From positions 3,097,118-3,161,117 of the forward strand of contig NZ_CP011144.1 of the NCBI RefSeq assembly GCF_000972865.1: a stretch of DNA of 64,000 bases, given 5' to 3'. Made by a program: the position numbers and the translations under genes. Positions 9,161-17,920 of this stretch are shown one piece after another. How positions within the stretch are numbered: the stretch's first letter is position 1; each line of letters starts with the position of its first letter. The DNA is from Pseudoxanthomonas suwonensis. GTDB taxonomy: Bacteria; Pseudomonadota; Gammaproteobacteria; Xanthomonadales; Xanthomonadaceae. Below the pieces are notes generated by a model. The model was not told the DNA's origin. It was given only the letters and a program-made list of their open reading frames with translations, and did not search any database.

Positions 9161-9789
9161 CGCAGTCCCCTCTTCGTGAGTTCACCCAGGTACCAGACAA
9201 TGATCGGGCGCAGCTTCTCGGCCTCCGTCGTCTTCCAGTCCCGAAAAAGTTCCGTGCTGAGGGCAAGCACCGTATTCGGTATCGCCCCTGCCTGAATCAT
9301 GCGATCCAGAGCCACGGCATGCGCGACCTGGGATTGACCGCCCACGGCATCGGCAACGAACATGGCTTCAAAGCCTTCCTTGAGCGCATCAACGACGGGA
9401 TAGGCAAGACAGATCTCCGTATAAAGCGCACCGAAGATCAGGCGTCGTCGCCCCGTTGCCAGCACTGCGGCGCGAAACGGGGCGTCCTCCCACGCATTCA
9501 TGGTGCTGCGGTCGATGATTTTCGTGGCGGGGAGCTCCGCGGTGATGGAGGCCCGGGTCGGGCCGTTCACGCCCATCTCCACGCCCACCGTGCTCAGGAT
9601 CACCGGAATGCCCACGGCCTTCGCGATCCGGATCAGGTACCGGATGTTCAGGTCGACCAACTCCGGGCCGATCTCTGACCGGATGTTGTCGAACATCTCT
9701 TGCTGATAGTCGATCAGCAGCACGGCGACCTCGTCATGGTTCCAGACGGCGCCTTGAGGAGACGGTTTCTGCGAGGGCAAGGCGGTCAT
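9157..9789 (-). CDS. Isochorismatase-like cysteine hydrolase
   Basis: A 210-residue alpha/beta hydrolase of the isochorismatase (cysteine hydrolase) superfamily. The likely catalytic triad is Asp in VLLIDYQQEM, Lys in ATKIIDRS and Cys in YTEICLAYPV. Members hydrolyse amides or vinyl ethers; close groups include YcaC-like hydrolases, which are often found near oxidative-stress genes. ATG at 9789 is preferred over GTG at 9795: a GGAG sits 7 nt upstream of the ATG, and the ATG overlaps the TGA of the small upstream ORF (ATGA). It ends in a 4-bp overlap with the catalase-like gene. Confidence 0.85.
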   Translation of the reverse strand: MTALPSQKPSPQGAVWNHDEVAVLLIDYQQEMFDNIRSEIGPELVDLNIRYLIRIAKAVGIPVILSTVGVEMGVNGPTRASITAELPATKIIDRSTMNAWEDAPFRAAVLATGRRRLIFGALYTEICLAYPVVDALKEGFEAMFVADAVGGQSQVAHAVALDRMIQAGAIPNTVLALSTELFRDWKTTEAEKLRPIIVWYLGELTKRGLR

Positions 9790-9959
9790 TGCCACACTCC
9801 GGCTTTGGAGGCTGCGCCGGCAGGACCGAGCATGCCAATGGATTCGAGGATATTCCCCGCTCCTTCCAGGCCGCAGCGTGGCGCGTTGGCGCCGAAAGGG
9901 GGTGGTGCGATGATGCTGGCACAGGTCACGAACGCGGTTCTGCTGCGGAAGGTCTGCAT
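9786..9959 (-). CDS. Possible small protein leading the catalase operon
   Basis: A 57-codon frame beginning MQTFRSRTAFVTCASIIAPP. It has a strong ribosome site (GGGGGAGC) 5-6 nt before its ATG and ends in TGA overlapping the hydrolase ATG by 4 bp, the same junction used by the next two genes. The C-terminal part (GNILESIGMLGPAGAASKAG) reads like a helix-turn segment. I do not recognise a family. It could be a real small protein or a translated leader that couples ribosomes into the operon. Confidence 0.4.
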   Translation of the reverse strand: MQTFRSRTAFVTCASIIAPPPFGANAPRCGLEGAGNILESIGMLGPAGAASKAGVWQ

Positions 9960-10188
9960 CGCTGCTCCCCCGTGTCGCGGGTCGTAGGTGGATGGGTGGT
10001 CGCCTCGGCTGCGCGTGGAGGAAGAACTGCCAGCTGTCGGCCGGATGCCTGCAGGATCGGGAAGCCCGGTAGCGATGGATTGCATCTGCGTGCGCAATCG
10101 CCTTGGTGTTCGTCCCTGGTGGGCCGCGCCTGTATGGTGTGCGCTTCGCCTACGGGTTCGACTGGGCATGGCGTGTAGGCTGCCGACG

Positions 10189-11343
10189 ATGCGGAAGACG
10201 TGTATGGGCTGGTTGTTGATGGGAATGCTAACGCCCGCGGCGGCGGCAGATCGGCTGGACGCCGCCACGCGTGCCGCGATCCGCGCGGACGCGGGCGGGC
10301 CGATCATCATCGGCCACCGTGGTGCCAGCGCGCTGCGCCCTGAGCACACGCTGGAGGCCTATGCGAAGGCGATTGAGGACGGAGCGGACTTCATCGAGCC
10401 GGACCTGGTGATGACGCGCGACGGCGTACTGGTGGCGCGCCATGAGAACGAGATCGGCTCGACCACCGATGTGGCACGGTATGCGGAGTTCGCCGGCCAT
10501 CGCACCACCCGGAAGGTGGACGGTGTCGCGGTGGAGGGCTGGTTCATCGAGGACTTCACCCTGGACGAACTGCGCCGGTTGCGGGCGATCGAACGCCTTC
10601 CCGCATTGCGCGGCGACGCATTCGACGGCCGCTACGCCGTGCCCACGTTCGAGGAGATCGTCCGCTTCGCCGCGGAGTCGTCCGCGCGGCACGGGCGGGT
10701 CGTCGGGCTGGTTCCGGAAATCAAGCATTCCAGCCATTTCCATGCCTTTGGGTACGATCCGGAGGCCGCACTGCTGGACGCGTTGCGCGCGCACGAGTAC
10801 ACGCGGCGGGCTCCGGTGGGCATCCAGTCGTTCGAAGTCGGCAATCTCGAGCGGCTGCGCACGCTGCTGGACGCCGCGAGGATGGACAACGTGTTCCTGG
10901 TGCAACTGTTGGGCGCACCGGACGAATCGCCTTACGACCTGGCGACCGCCGGTGAACCGATGACTTACCTGCAGATGGCATCGCCGCAGGGGCTGGCGCA
11001 AATCGCGACGTATGCCGACGTGGTGGCGCCGCATCTGCGCTACGTGTTGCCGCTGACCGCCGAGGGGGACCTCTCCACGACCGGCACCGGGTTCGTGGAG
11101 GCTGCGCACGCGGCCGGGCTGGCGGTGCACGTCTGGACCTTGCGGCCGGAGAACCTTTTCCTGCCGCCAGCATTGCGTTGCGACGGGGGCGACAGCGTTC
11201 GTTGCCTGCGAGGCGCCGCCATCGAGGCCGAGGCGTTGGCCGCCGCTGGCGTGGATGCGTTGTTCGCCGACGATCCCGGATCGATCGCAAGGGGTTGGGT
11301 ATCGGAGCAGGGTGCTGCGCCGGCCATTCCGGAGCGGAACTGA
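10189..11343 (+). CDS. glpQ: Glycerophosphodiester phosphodiesterase, periplasmic
   Basis: A 384-residue enzyme that releases glycerol 3-phosphate from glycerophosphodiesters. A signal peptide (MRKTCMGWLLMGMLTPAAAA) points to the periplasm. The GDPD fold is clear: IIGHRGASALRPEHTLEAY with the catalytic His-Arg and Glu, then DFIEPDLVMTRDGVLVARHE with the metal-binding Glu/Asp and second His, and VPEIKH further on. HVWTLRPENLF matches the conserved late motif. The start was set by the signal peptide; the frame stays open for 67 codons upstream. It is divergent from the catalase operon and shares a 229-bp promoter region with it. Confidence 0.93.
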   Translation: MRKTCMGWLLMGMLTPAAAADRLDAATRAAIRADAGGPIIIGHRGASALRPEHTLEAYAKAIEDGADFIEPDLVMTRDGVLVARHENEIGSTTDVARYAEFAGHRTTRKVDGVAVEGWFIEDFTLDELRRLRAIERLPALRGDAFDGRYAVPTFEEIVRFAAESSARHGRVVGLVPEIKHSSHFHAFGYDPEAALLDALRAHEYTRRAPVGIQSFEVGNLERLRTLLDAARMDNVFLVQLLGAPDESPYDLATAGEPMTYLQMASPQGLAQIATYADVVAPHLRYVLPLTAEGDLSTTGTGFVEAAHAAGLAVHVWTLRPENLFLPPALRCDGGDSVRCLRGAAIEAEALAAAGVDALFADDPGSIARGWVSEQGAAPAIPERN

Positions 11344-11856
11344 CTTCGGGAGCCCGCAACGAAAGAACCCCGCCATGACGGGGTGCGGTCTAGTCGGCCT
11401 TCGGCCTGGGTCTTCGGTCTAACCCGGGCACCAACGGAAGTCGTTAATTTATCTAGCAAACGGGAAGGGAGCATCCCGCCTCGCACTGCTCCGGCCTCAT
11501 TTCGCCGCGAGAAGGCCGGGCGCCGCTGTGGAGCCGCCCTTTGCTGCCGGGTCCTTGCCGGAGTAGGTCCTGGAATGCCCGCAAGACAAGCTTCCCGCGC
11601 CTGGAGGCGTGACTTACTGGTAGCCGTCTCTACGCGTAGCGCCACGACGCCCTGCTACCAGCAAGCGCAGCGCGGGAGACGAATTCAAGCGCGACAGCGT
11701 TCCTCGCACGCCAGGTGTAGAGCGCCCGGATTCACGGGTGTTTGACCGCACCTGCGCGAAGGTGGCGAACACGCATGCCGGCCGTGCCTGGACCGGCGCA
11801 CAGCGACCGTGGCGCCCGTCGCCGTCGCCACCCAAACCGTTCCGAAGGTCCGCATC
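11344..11856. other. Noncoding island with several possible hairpins and an AT-rich core
   Basis: About 500 bp without a convincing gene. ACCCCG/CGGGGT (11367-11384) forms a hairpin that, read on the minus strand, is followed by TTCTTTCG and may be a weak terminator. GGTGC (11382-11386) can pair with GCACC (11428-11432) and enclose two further hairpins, GGCC-TTC-GGCC (11396-11406) and a GGGT/ACCC stem. An AT-rich stretch (11443-11460) stands out from the GC-rich surroundings. CTGGTAGC (11617-11624) and GCTACCAG (11654-11661) flank the palindrome CTACGCGTAG (11630-11639). It could be a structured RNA, or the scar of a lost mobile element. The open frames across it are antisense extensions of the flanking genes. 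Confidence 0.5.
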
Positions 11857-14343
11857 GTGACCGACACCCGCGCACAATCCGGCGAGCATGGCCAACCCGT
11901 GGTGCTGATCACCGGGGCTGCGGGCAGCGTCGGCACCTCGCTGGCGGCGGCGCTGCGGCCGGCCTATCGGGTGGTCGGGATGGACGTGTCCGAACCGGAG
12001 GACGGCGCGGACGGGATCGAGATCGATCTGACCTCGGACGCATCGGTCGAGCGGGCGATGCGCGAGTTCCGCGAGCGCTACGGCAATCGCATCGCCTCGG
12101 TGGTCCACCTGGCGGCGTACTTCGATTTCAGCGGCGAATACAAGCCGCTGTACGACCAGGTCAATATCGAGGGCACGCGCCGGCTGCTGCGCGCGCTGCG
12201 TGGACTGGAGGTGGAGCAGTTCGTCTATTCCGGGACCATGCTGGTGCACGAGGCCACCGAGCCCGGCGGGCGCATCGACGAGGCCGCACCGATCCGGCCG
12301 CGCTGGGCCTATCCGCAGTCCAAGGCCGCGGCCGAACAGGTGGTCGCCGAGGAGCACGGGGGCATTCCCTATGTGCTGCTGCACCTGGCCGGCCTGTACG
12401 ACGACCGCACCGCGGTGCCGACGCTGGCGCAGCAGATCGCGCGCATCTACGAGCGCAACATCCAGGCCCATCTGTACGCCGGCGATCCGCGCGCCGGACA
12501 GTCGATGATCCATCGCGAGGACATGATCGACGCCTTCCGCCGCAGCATCGACCGGCGCGCGGAACTGCCGGAGGCCTCGACGATCCTGGTCGGCGAACCC
12601 GAGGCGATGAGCTACGAGGCGCTGCAGGACGCGTTGGGCGGGCTGATCCACGGCGAGGAGTGGGCCACACGGCGGGTGCCCGGACCGCTGGCCAAGGCCG
12701 GCGCGTGGCTGCAGGGCGCGGCCGAGCCGGTGGTGCCCGACGCGATCGACCGCGGCAAGAAGCCGTTCATCCGTCCCTTCATGATCGAGATATCCAGCGA
12801 TCACTACGCGCTGGACATCGCCCGCGCGCGCGACCTCCTGGGCTGGGCGCCGCAGCACAGGATCGCGGACACGCTGCCGCGACTGGTGGAGGCGCTCAAG
12901 CGCGATCCCGCCGGCTGGTACGAGGCCAACGGCGTCACGCCGCCGCCATGGCTGGAGACTGCGGAGGAGGAAGGCGGGCGGGTGGAGATCCTGCGCCGGT
13001 GCGCCGAGGCGGAGTTCCGCCGCGACCACCAGCGTTACCTGTGGGGCCCGTTCGCCATCGCGGGGCTGGGCGCCTGGCTGATCGCCTCGCCGCCGACCTT
13101 CGGCGAGGTGGAGGCGGCGATGGCCGCCAGCGACGTGGCTTCCGGCGTCGCGCTGCTCGCGCTGGGATTGCTGTCGCTGTCGTGGCGGCTGGCGCCGCTG
13201 CGCTGGTTCACCGCGCTGGTCGGCATCTGGGTGATGTTCGCGCCACTGGTGTTCTGGACCGGGAACGCCGCCGTCTATCTCAACGCGACCCTGGTCGGCG
13301 CCCTGGTGACGGTACTGGCGGTGGCGCTGCCGCCGGCGCCCGGAATTTCCCCGGTCGCCGCGCGCGCAGGACCGACGGTGCCGCCCGGCTGGGACTATTC
13401 GCCCTCGGACTGGAGCCAGCGCCTGCCGATCATCGTGCTGGCCGTGGTCGGCCTGATCATGGCGCGCTACATGGCTGCCTACCAGCTCGGGCACGTCGAT
13501 TCGGTCTGGGAGCCGTTCTTCGCCGGGACCGGCGGCAAGAACGGCACCGAGACCATCATCACATCGGAGGTGTCGGAGGCCTGGCCGGTCCCCGACGCCG
13601 GGTTGGGCGCGCTGGTCTACCTGCTGGAGATCATCACCGGCCTGGTCGGCTCCAGGAACCGCTGGCGCACCATGCCGTGGGTGGTGGTGGCGTTCGGCTT
13701 CATGATCGTGCCGCTGGGCGTGGTGTCGATCACCTTCATCGTGATCCAGCCGATCGTCATCGGCACCTGGTGCACGCTGTGCCTGATCGGCGCGGCGGCG
13801 ATGCTGCTGCAGATCCCCTATTCGCTGGACGAACTGCTCGCCACCGGACAGTTCCTGCGCCGGCGCAAGCGCGCGGGCAAGAGCCTGCTGCACGTGTTCT
13901 TCGCCGGCGACACCGACGAGGACGCGGGCGCGCCCGACCGCGGTCGCGACGAGTTCGAGCGCGGTCCCGTGCAGGTGCTGCGCGACACGGTAGGCGGCAA
14001 CGTCAACGCCCCGTGGACCCTGCTGGCCTGCATCGCGATCGGCCTGTGGCTGATGCTGACGCGGCTGAGCGTCGGCGCGGAGGGCGCGATGGCGAACGCC
14101 GACCACCTCATCGGTTCGCTGGTGATCACGGTGGCGGTGATCGCGCTGGCCGAGGTGGCGCGGCCGGTGCGGCTGCTCAACATCGGCTTCGGCGTGGCGC
14201 TGCTGATCGTGCCGTTCGTCTACGACGCGCCGGCGCCCTCGCTGTGGTCCAGCCTGGTCTGCGGAGCGGCCCTGATCGTGCTGAGCCTGCCGCGCGGCCC
14301 CATCCGCCAGCGCTACGGCGACTGGAACCGGCTGCTGGTCTAG
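11857..14343 (+). CDS. NAD-dependent epimerase / vitamin K epoxide reductase fusion
   Basis: An 828-residue protein in two halves. Residues about 14-345 form an extended SDR (NAD-dependent epimerase) domain: VVLITGAAGSVG for the cofactor, VVHLAAYFDFSG, and YPQSKAAAEQ where YxxxK is the catalytic pair. The second half is a membrane protein with roughly nine hydrophobic segments. It contains a VKOR-like domain whose CxxC active site is CTLC at residues 639-642 (IGTWCTLCLIG). VKOR domains reoxidise DsbA-like proteins using quinone. GTG at 11857 is favoured by GAAGG 8 nt upstream; another GTG at 11809 is possible. The partner thioredoxin and the role of the SDR half are not evident. Confidence 0.85.
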   Translation: MTDTRAQSGEHGQPVVLITGAAGSVGTSLAAALRPAYRVVGMDVSEPEDGADGIEIDLTSDASVERAMREFRERYGNRIASVVHLAAYFDFSGEYKPLYDQVNIEGTRRLLRALRGLEVEQFVYSGTMLVHEATEPGGRIDEAAPIRPRWAYPQSKAAAEQVVAEEHGGIPYVLLHLAGLYDDRTAVPTLAQQIARIYERNIQAHLYAGDPRAGQSMIHREDMIDAFRRSIDRRAELPEASTILVGEPEAMSYEALQDALGGLIHGEEWATRRVPGPLAKAGAWLQGAAEPVVPDAIDRGKKPFIRPFMIEISSDHYALDIARARDLLGWAPQHRIADTLPRLVEALKRDPAGWYEANGVTPPPWLETAEEEGGRVEILRRCAEAEFRRDHQRYLWGPFAIAGLGAWLIASPPTFGEVEAAMAASDVASGVALLALGLLSLSWRLAPLRWFTALVGIWVMFAPLVFWTGNAAVYLNATLVGALVTVLAVALPPAPGISPVAARAGPTVPPGWDYSPSDWSQRLPIIVLAVVGLIMARYMAAYQLGHVDSVWEPFFAGTGGKNGTETIITSEVSEAWPVPDAGLGALVYLLEIITGLVGSRNRWRTMPWVVVAFGFMIVPLGVVSITFIVIQPIVIGTWCTLCLIGAAAMLLQIPYSLDELLATGQFLRRRKRAGKSLLHVFFAGDTDEDAGAPDRGRDEFERGPVQVLRDTVGGNVNAPWTLLACIAIGLWLMLTRLSVGAEGAMANADHLIGSLVITVAVIALAEVARPVRLLNIGFGVALLIVPFVYDAPAPSLWSSLVCGAALIVLSLPRGPIRQRYGDWNRLLV

Positions 14344-14506
14344 GGCCGGTCGACGCTCCGGGGCAGATCATCGGCAGGCCGGCATGCAGGGGCCAAGCTG
14401 CCATGGGAGCAGGAGCCCGGTTCGGCTTTGGGCATCTACTCACGGACGTACTCGCATCCGGGCCGGCTGCACGCGATTCCGGACGGATGCCGGCGGCCAG
14501 TCGGGC

Positions 14507-14540
14507 AACAAAAAACCCCGCGATCTGCGGGGTTTTCCGG
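14507..14540 (-). terminator. Terminator of tRNA-Leu (also forms on the + strand)
   Basis: AAAAAACCCCGCGATCTGCG followed by GGGTTTT: an ACCCCGC/GCGGGGT stem with A and T runs on either side. Read on the minus strand it ends in six Ts just after the tRNA, so it is a good intrinsic terminator. It may also stop transcripts from the epimerase-VKOR gene on the plus strand. Confidence 0.85.
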
Positions 14541-14579
14541 TTTCCTCGGAGCTCGTCGGAACTCCTCGGAATCGTGTCG

Positions 14580-14664
<85 letters not shown>

Positions 14665-14678
14665 AGGTGAGGCCGCGC

Positions 14679-14707
14679 ATTTTGCGGGCTCGCCCAAACC
14701 TTGTCAA
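14679..14707 (-). promoter_or_regulatory. Sigma-70 promoter of tRNA-Leu
   Basis: On the minus strand TTGACA (-35) and CAAAAT (-10) are separated by 17 bp. The -10 ends 14 bp before the tRNA. The -35 is a perfect consensus, fitting a strongly expressed stable RNA. Confidence 0.85.
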
Positions 14708-14758
14708 CGCCCGCCGGCTCCACGCGGTGCTGATGCGGGTGGGGTGTACCATCCGCGC

Positions 14759-17245
14759 ATGAAAAAACCAGGCAATCGCGGCGGGAAGGCCGCGGGCGGC
14801 GACAGCCGCAAGGGCGCCCCCGGCGGCAAGCCGGGTCAAGGCGAGGCACGGTCCGGCGGCAAGCCGGGCACGGCGCGGAGCGGCAAGGCAGGAGGCCAGC
14901 GCCAGGCGGCGCCGAAGCTGCCGCCCTGGATGCCGGAGCCGCCACCGGCCGCCGGCCGCGCAGCGAAATCGCCGCCGCCGCGGGCTTCGCGTCCCGCCGG
15001 CCCGCGCGGCGGATTCCACGATCCGCACGCCGCGCGCGAGGCCGACCGCTACGCCAATCCCATCGCCAGCCGCGAGGCGATCCTGGCGGCGCTGGAGGCG
15101 GCCGAGGGGCCGCAGAATGCGGAGGATCTGGCGCGGATCCTGGGTCTGACCGAGCCGGAACGCTTCGATGCGCTGGGCAAGCGCCTGGGCGCGATGGTCC
15201 GCGACGGCCAGCTGGTGCAGAACCGCCGCGGCGGCTTCGCCCCGGTGGAGGCGACCGACCTGATCGCCGGCACGGTCATCGCCAATCCCAACGGTTTCGG
15301 CTTCCTGCGTCCCGACGCGGGCGGCGGCGACGACCTGTTCCTGCCGCCGTACGAGATGCGTAAGGCCATGCACGGCGACCGCGTGCTGGCCAACGTCACC
15401 GGCATCGACCGCAGCGGCCGTCGCGAGGGCAGCATCGCCCGCGTGCTCGAGCGCAGGGTGAACCGGCTGATCGGCCGCTTCGGCAGCGAGGCCGGGATCA
15501 GCTTCGTGGTCCCGGACGACAAGCGCCTGCAGCGCAACGTGCAGGTGCCGCCGGACGGCACCGGCGGGGCGCGCGACGGCCAGCTGGTGGTCTGCGAGCT
15601 GGTCCAGGCGCCGGACGCTCGGCGCCCGCCGATCGGCAAGGTGATCGCGGTGCTGGGCGACAGCCTGACCCCGTCGCTGGTGGTCGAGGCCGCGATCCAT
15701 GGCCACGACCTGCCGCACGAATTCCCGCCGGCGGTGCTGGACGAGGCCACGGCGGTGCCGCTGACGGTGGAGCCGTCGATGATCGGCGAGCGCGTCGATC
15801 TGCGCGCCACGCCGCTGGTGACCATCGACGGCGAGGACGCCAAGGACTTCGACGACGCGGTCTACTGCGAGGCCAACCGCAATGGCTTCCGTCTGGTGGT
15901 GGCCATCGCCGACGTGTCGCACTACGTGCGCCCGGGCACGCCGCTGGACGAGGAGGCGCAGAAGCGCGCCACCTCGGTCTATTTCCCCGGCTACGTGGTG
16001 CCGATGCTGCCGGAGACGCTGTCCAACGGCATCTGCTCGCTGAACCCGAAGGTCGACCGCATGTGCTTCGTCTGCGACATGCAGGTGGACCACGAGGGCG
16101 AGGTGACCCGCTCGAAGTTCTACGAGGCGGTGATGAATTCGCACGCGCGCCTGACCTACACCCAGGTGTGGCAGGCGGTGGGCGAGGACGATGCCGATGC
16201 CAGGGCGCTGCTCGGGCCGGTGCTGCCGCATGTGCAGCGCCTGCACCAGCTGTACCAGGTGCTGGCCAAGGCCCGCGCACGGCGCGGCGCGATCGAGTTC
16301 GAGACCTCCGAGGTCCGCTTCGTGCTCGACAACCGCGGCGAGGTCACCCAGGCCGGGATGCTGGTGCGCAACGATGCGCACAAGCTGATCGAGGAGTGCA
16401 TGATCGCGGCGAACGTGGAAGCGGCCCGGTATCTGCTCAAGGCGCACATCCCCGCGCCGTACCGCATCCACGAGAAGCCGCCGGAGGCCAAGTACGCCGA
16501 CCTGCTGGAATTCCTCAAGGAGTTCAAGCTGAGCATGCCGGCCTGGAACAAGGTCCAGCCTGGCGACTACACCCGCCTGCTGAAGAAGGTGCGCGAACGT
16601 CCCGACGCGGCGCTGCTGGAGTCGGTGCTGCTGCGCAGCCAGAGCCTGGCGGTGTATTCGCCGGACAACGCCGGCCACTTCGGCCTGGCGCTGGACGCCT
16701 ACGCGCACTTCACCTCGCCGATCCGGCGCTACCCGGACCTGCTGGTGCACCGGGCGATCAAGCACGGGCTGTCGAAGCAGAAGCCGGAGGCCTTCCGCTA
16801 CGCGCCGCGCGACATGGCGGCGCTGGCCCTGCAGTGCTCCGAGCGCGAGCGCCGCGCCGACGAGGCCGAGCGCGAGGTCGACGAGCGCTACCGCGCGGCG
16901 TGGATGGAACAGCACGTAGGCGGCCAGTTCGACGGCGTCATCAGCGGCGTGACCAGCTTCGGCCTGTTCGTCGAGCTGGACGGGTCCAAGGTCAACGGCC
17001 TGGTCCACGTGACCCAGCTGCCGCACGATTACTACCACTTCGATCCGCTGCGCAAGACGCTGGCGGGCGAGCGGCGCGGCATGCAGTTCCGGCTCGGTGA
17101 TCGGGTCCGGATCGTGGTGCTCAAGGCCAGCCTGGAGGACCGCAAGATCGATTTCCGCCTGGTCGATGACAAGGGCGGCGCCGGAGGGCCGCCGCCACCG
17201 CCGCCGCGCGGCCAGCCGGCCAAGCGCAAGAAGCAGCCCTACTGA
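14759..17245 (+). CDS. rnr: Ribonuclease R
   Basis: An 828-residue 3'-to-5' exoribonuclease that digests structured RNA, including rRNA fragments and mRNA. It starts with a roughly 85-residue basic, low-complexity Gly/Lys/Pro-rich tail, longer than in E. coli. Next come a winged-helix region (AILAALEAAEGPQNAEDLAR), cold-shock OB folds, the RNB catalytic domain from about residue 345 with DGEDAKDFDDAVY giving the metal-binding aspartates, and a C-terminal S1 domain (GVTSFGLFVELDGSKVNGLV). The C terminus is again Pro/Lys-rich. The start is the ATG that begins the basic tail; the frame upstream crosses the tRNA antisense. It shares its stop (TGATG) with the next gene. Confidence 0.95.
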   Translation: MKKPGNRGGKAAGGDSRKGAPGGKPGQGEARSGGKPGTARSGKAGGQRQAAPKLPPWMPEPPPAAGRAAKSPPPRASRPAGPRGGFHDPHAAREADRYANPIASREAILAALEAAEGPQNAEDLARILGLTEPERFDALGKRLGAMVRDGQLVQNRRGGFAPVEATDLIAGTVIANPNGFGFLRPDAGGGDDLFLPPYEMRKAMHGDRVLANVTGIDRSGRREGSIARVLERRVNRLIGRFGSEAGISFVVPDDKRLQRNVQVPPDGTGGARDGQLVVCELVQAPDARRPPIGKVIAVLGDSLTPSLVVEAAIHGHDLPHEFPPAVLDEATAVPLTVEPSMIGERVDLRATPLVTIDGEDAKDFDDAVYCEANRNGFRLVVAIADVSHYVRPGTPLDEEAQKRATSVYFPGYVVPMLPETLSNGICSLNPKVDRMCFVCDMQVDHEGEVTRSKFYEAVMNSHARLTYTQVWQAVGEDDADARALLGPVLPHVQRLHQLYQVLAKARARRGAIEFETSEVRFVLDNRGEVTQAGMLVRNDAHKLIEECMIAANVEAARYLLKAHIPAPYRIHEKPPEAKYADLLEFLKEFKLSMPAWNKVQPGDYTRLLKKVRERPDAALLESVLLRSQSLAVYSPDNAGHFGLALDAYAHFTSPIRRYPDLLVHRAIKHGLSKQKPEAFRYAPRDMAALALQCSERERRADEAEREVDERYRAAWMEQHVGGQFDGVISGVTSFGLFVELDGSKVNGLVHVTQLPHDYYHFDPLRKTLAGERRGMQFRLGDRVRIVVLKASLEDRKIDFRLVDDKGGAGGPPPPPPRGQPAKRKKQPY

Positions 17246-17721
17246 TGGCCGTGCCGGTGCATACCGGCGGCTGCCAGTGCGGCGCGGTGCGCTTCCGCGT
17301 CGCCGGCGAACTGAAGGACGCCTCGATCTGCCATTGCCGGATGTGCCAGAAGGCGTTCGGCGCCTACTACGCGCCGCTGGTCTCCACCCGCGGCGCGGTC
17401 CTGGAATGGATCCGCGGCGAACCGAAGCGCTTCCAGTCCTCCAACCTGGTCCGGCGCGGCTTCTGCGCCGATTGCGGTACGCCGCTGACCTACGAGGCGC
17501 CGGACGGGGTGGCGCTGGCGGCCGGTGCGTTCGACGACCCGGCCGCGCTGGCGCCGTGGATCCAGTACGGCGTGGAGGGGAAGCTGCCCTGGGTGGACGG
17601 CCTGGCGGCCCTGCCGGCGCGGCGGACCGAGGAGGACGAGGCGGCCGCGGGGTTCCTGGCCCGGATCGTTTCCTTCCAGCATCCGGACCGCGACACCACC
17701 GGCTGGCCGCCGGAAGGCTGA
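17245..17721 (+). CDS. GFA / CENP-V family zinc protein
   Basis: A 158-residue protein of the glutathione-dependent formaldehyde-activating (GFA) fold. Zinc-binding cysteines are in GGCQCGAVRF, CHCRMCQKAFG and FCADCGTPLTY, the usual three clusters. Members bind zinc, but few have a proven reaction and the family name overstates what is known. Its ATG overlaps the rnr stop by one base, so it is translated from the same message. Confidence 0.88.
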   Translation: MAVPVHTGGCQCGAVRFRVAGELKDASICHCRMCQKAFGAYYAPLVSTRGAVLEWIRGEPKRFQSSNLVRRGFCADCGTPLTYEAPDGVALAAGAFDDPAALAPWIQYGVEGKLPWVDGLAALPARRTEEDEAAAGFLARIVSFQHPDRDTTGWPPEG

Positions 17722-17739
17722 GTCGTCTCCCCAGTCACC

Positions 17740-17835
17740 GTCGTCCCGGCGAACGCCGGGACCCAGCGTCTTTCGCTGGTGGTGCTGCACCGTCGCAAAG
17801 CCAGAGTCACTGGGTCCCGGCGTTCGCCGGGACGA
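17740..17835. repeat. Second hairpin repeat family (CCCGGCGAACGCCGGG type)
   Basis: Two hairpins face each other: TCGTCCCGGCGAACGCCGGG then ACCCAG at the left, and CTGGGTCCCGGCGTTCGCCG then GGACGA at the right. The outer ends are inverted copies of each other, with a loop of about 48 bp containing CTTTCGCTGG. It is related to the block at 28571-28672 and is distinct from the GTAG-headed REP family. Confidence 0.8.
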
Positions 17836-17920
17836 AGGGGGAGTCCGGCTCGGGCGACGCCCCCGCCTCCCCCAGCCCCACGATGCGATAATGCCGGCCT
17901 TCTTCCGGCAGTCGCGCAGC

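Noticed and set aside
11367..11384. ACCCCG/CGGGGT hairpin as the terminator of glpQ
   Set aside because: On the plus strand it is followed by GCGGTCTAG without a T run. Only the minus-strand reading has a T-rich tail, so it is listed with the noncoding island instead.
11614..14106. 830-codon minus-strand frame opposite the SDR-VKOR gene
   Set aside because: Shadow frame: low-complexity Arg/Gln/His composition and no motif, while the plus strand has the TGAAGSVG and CTLC motifs.
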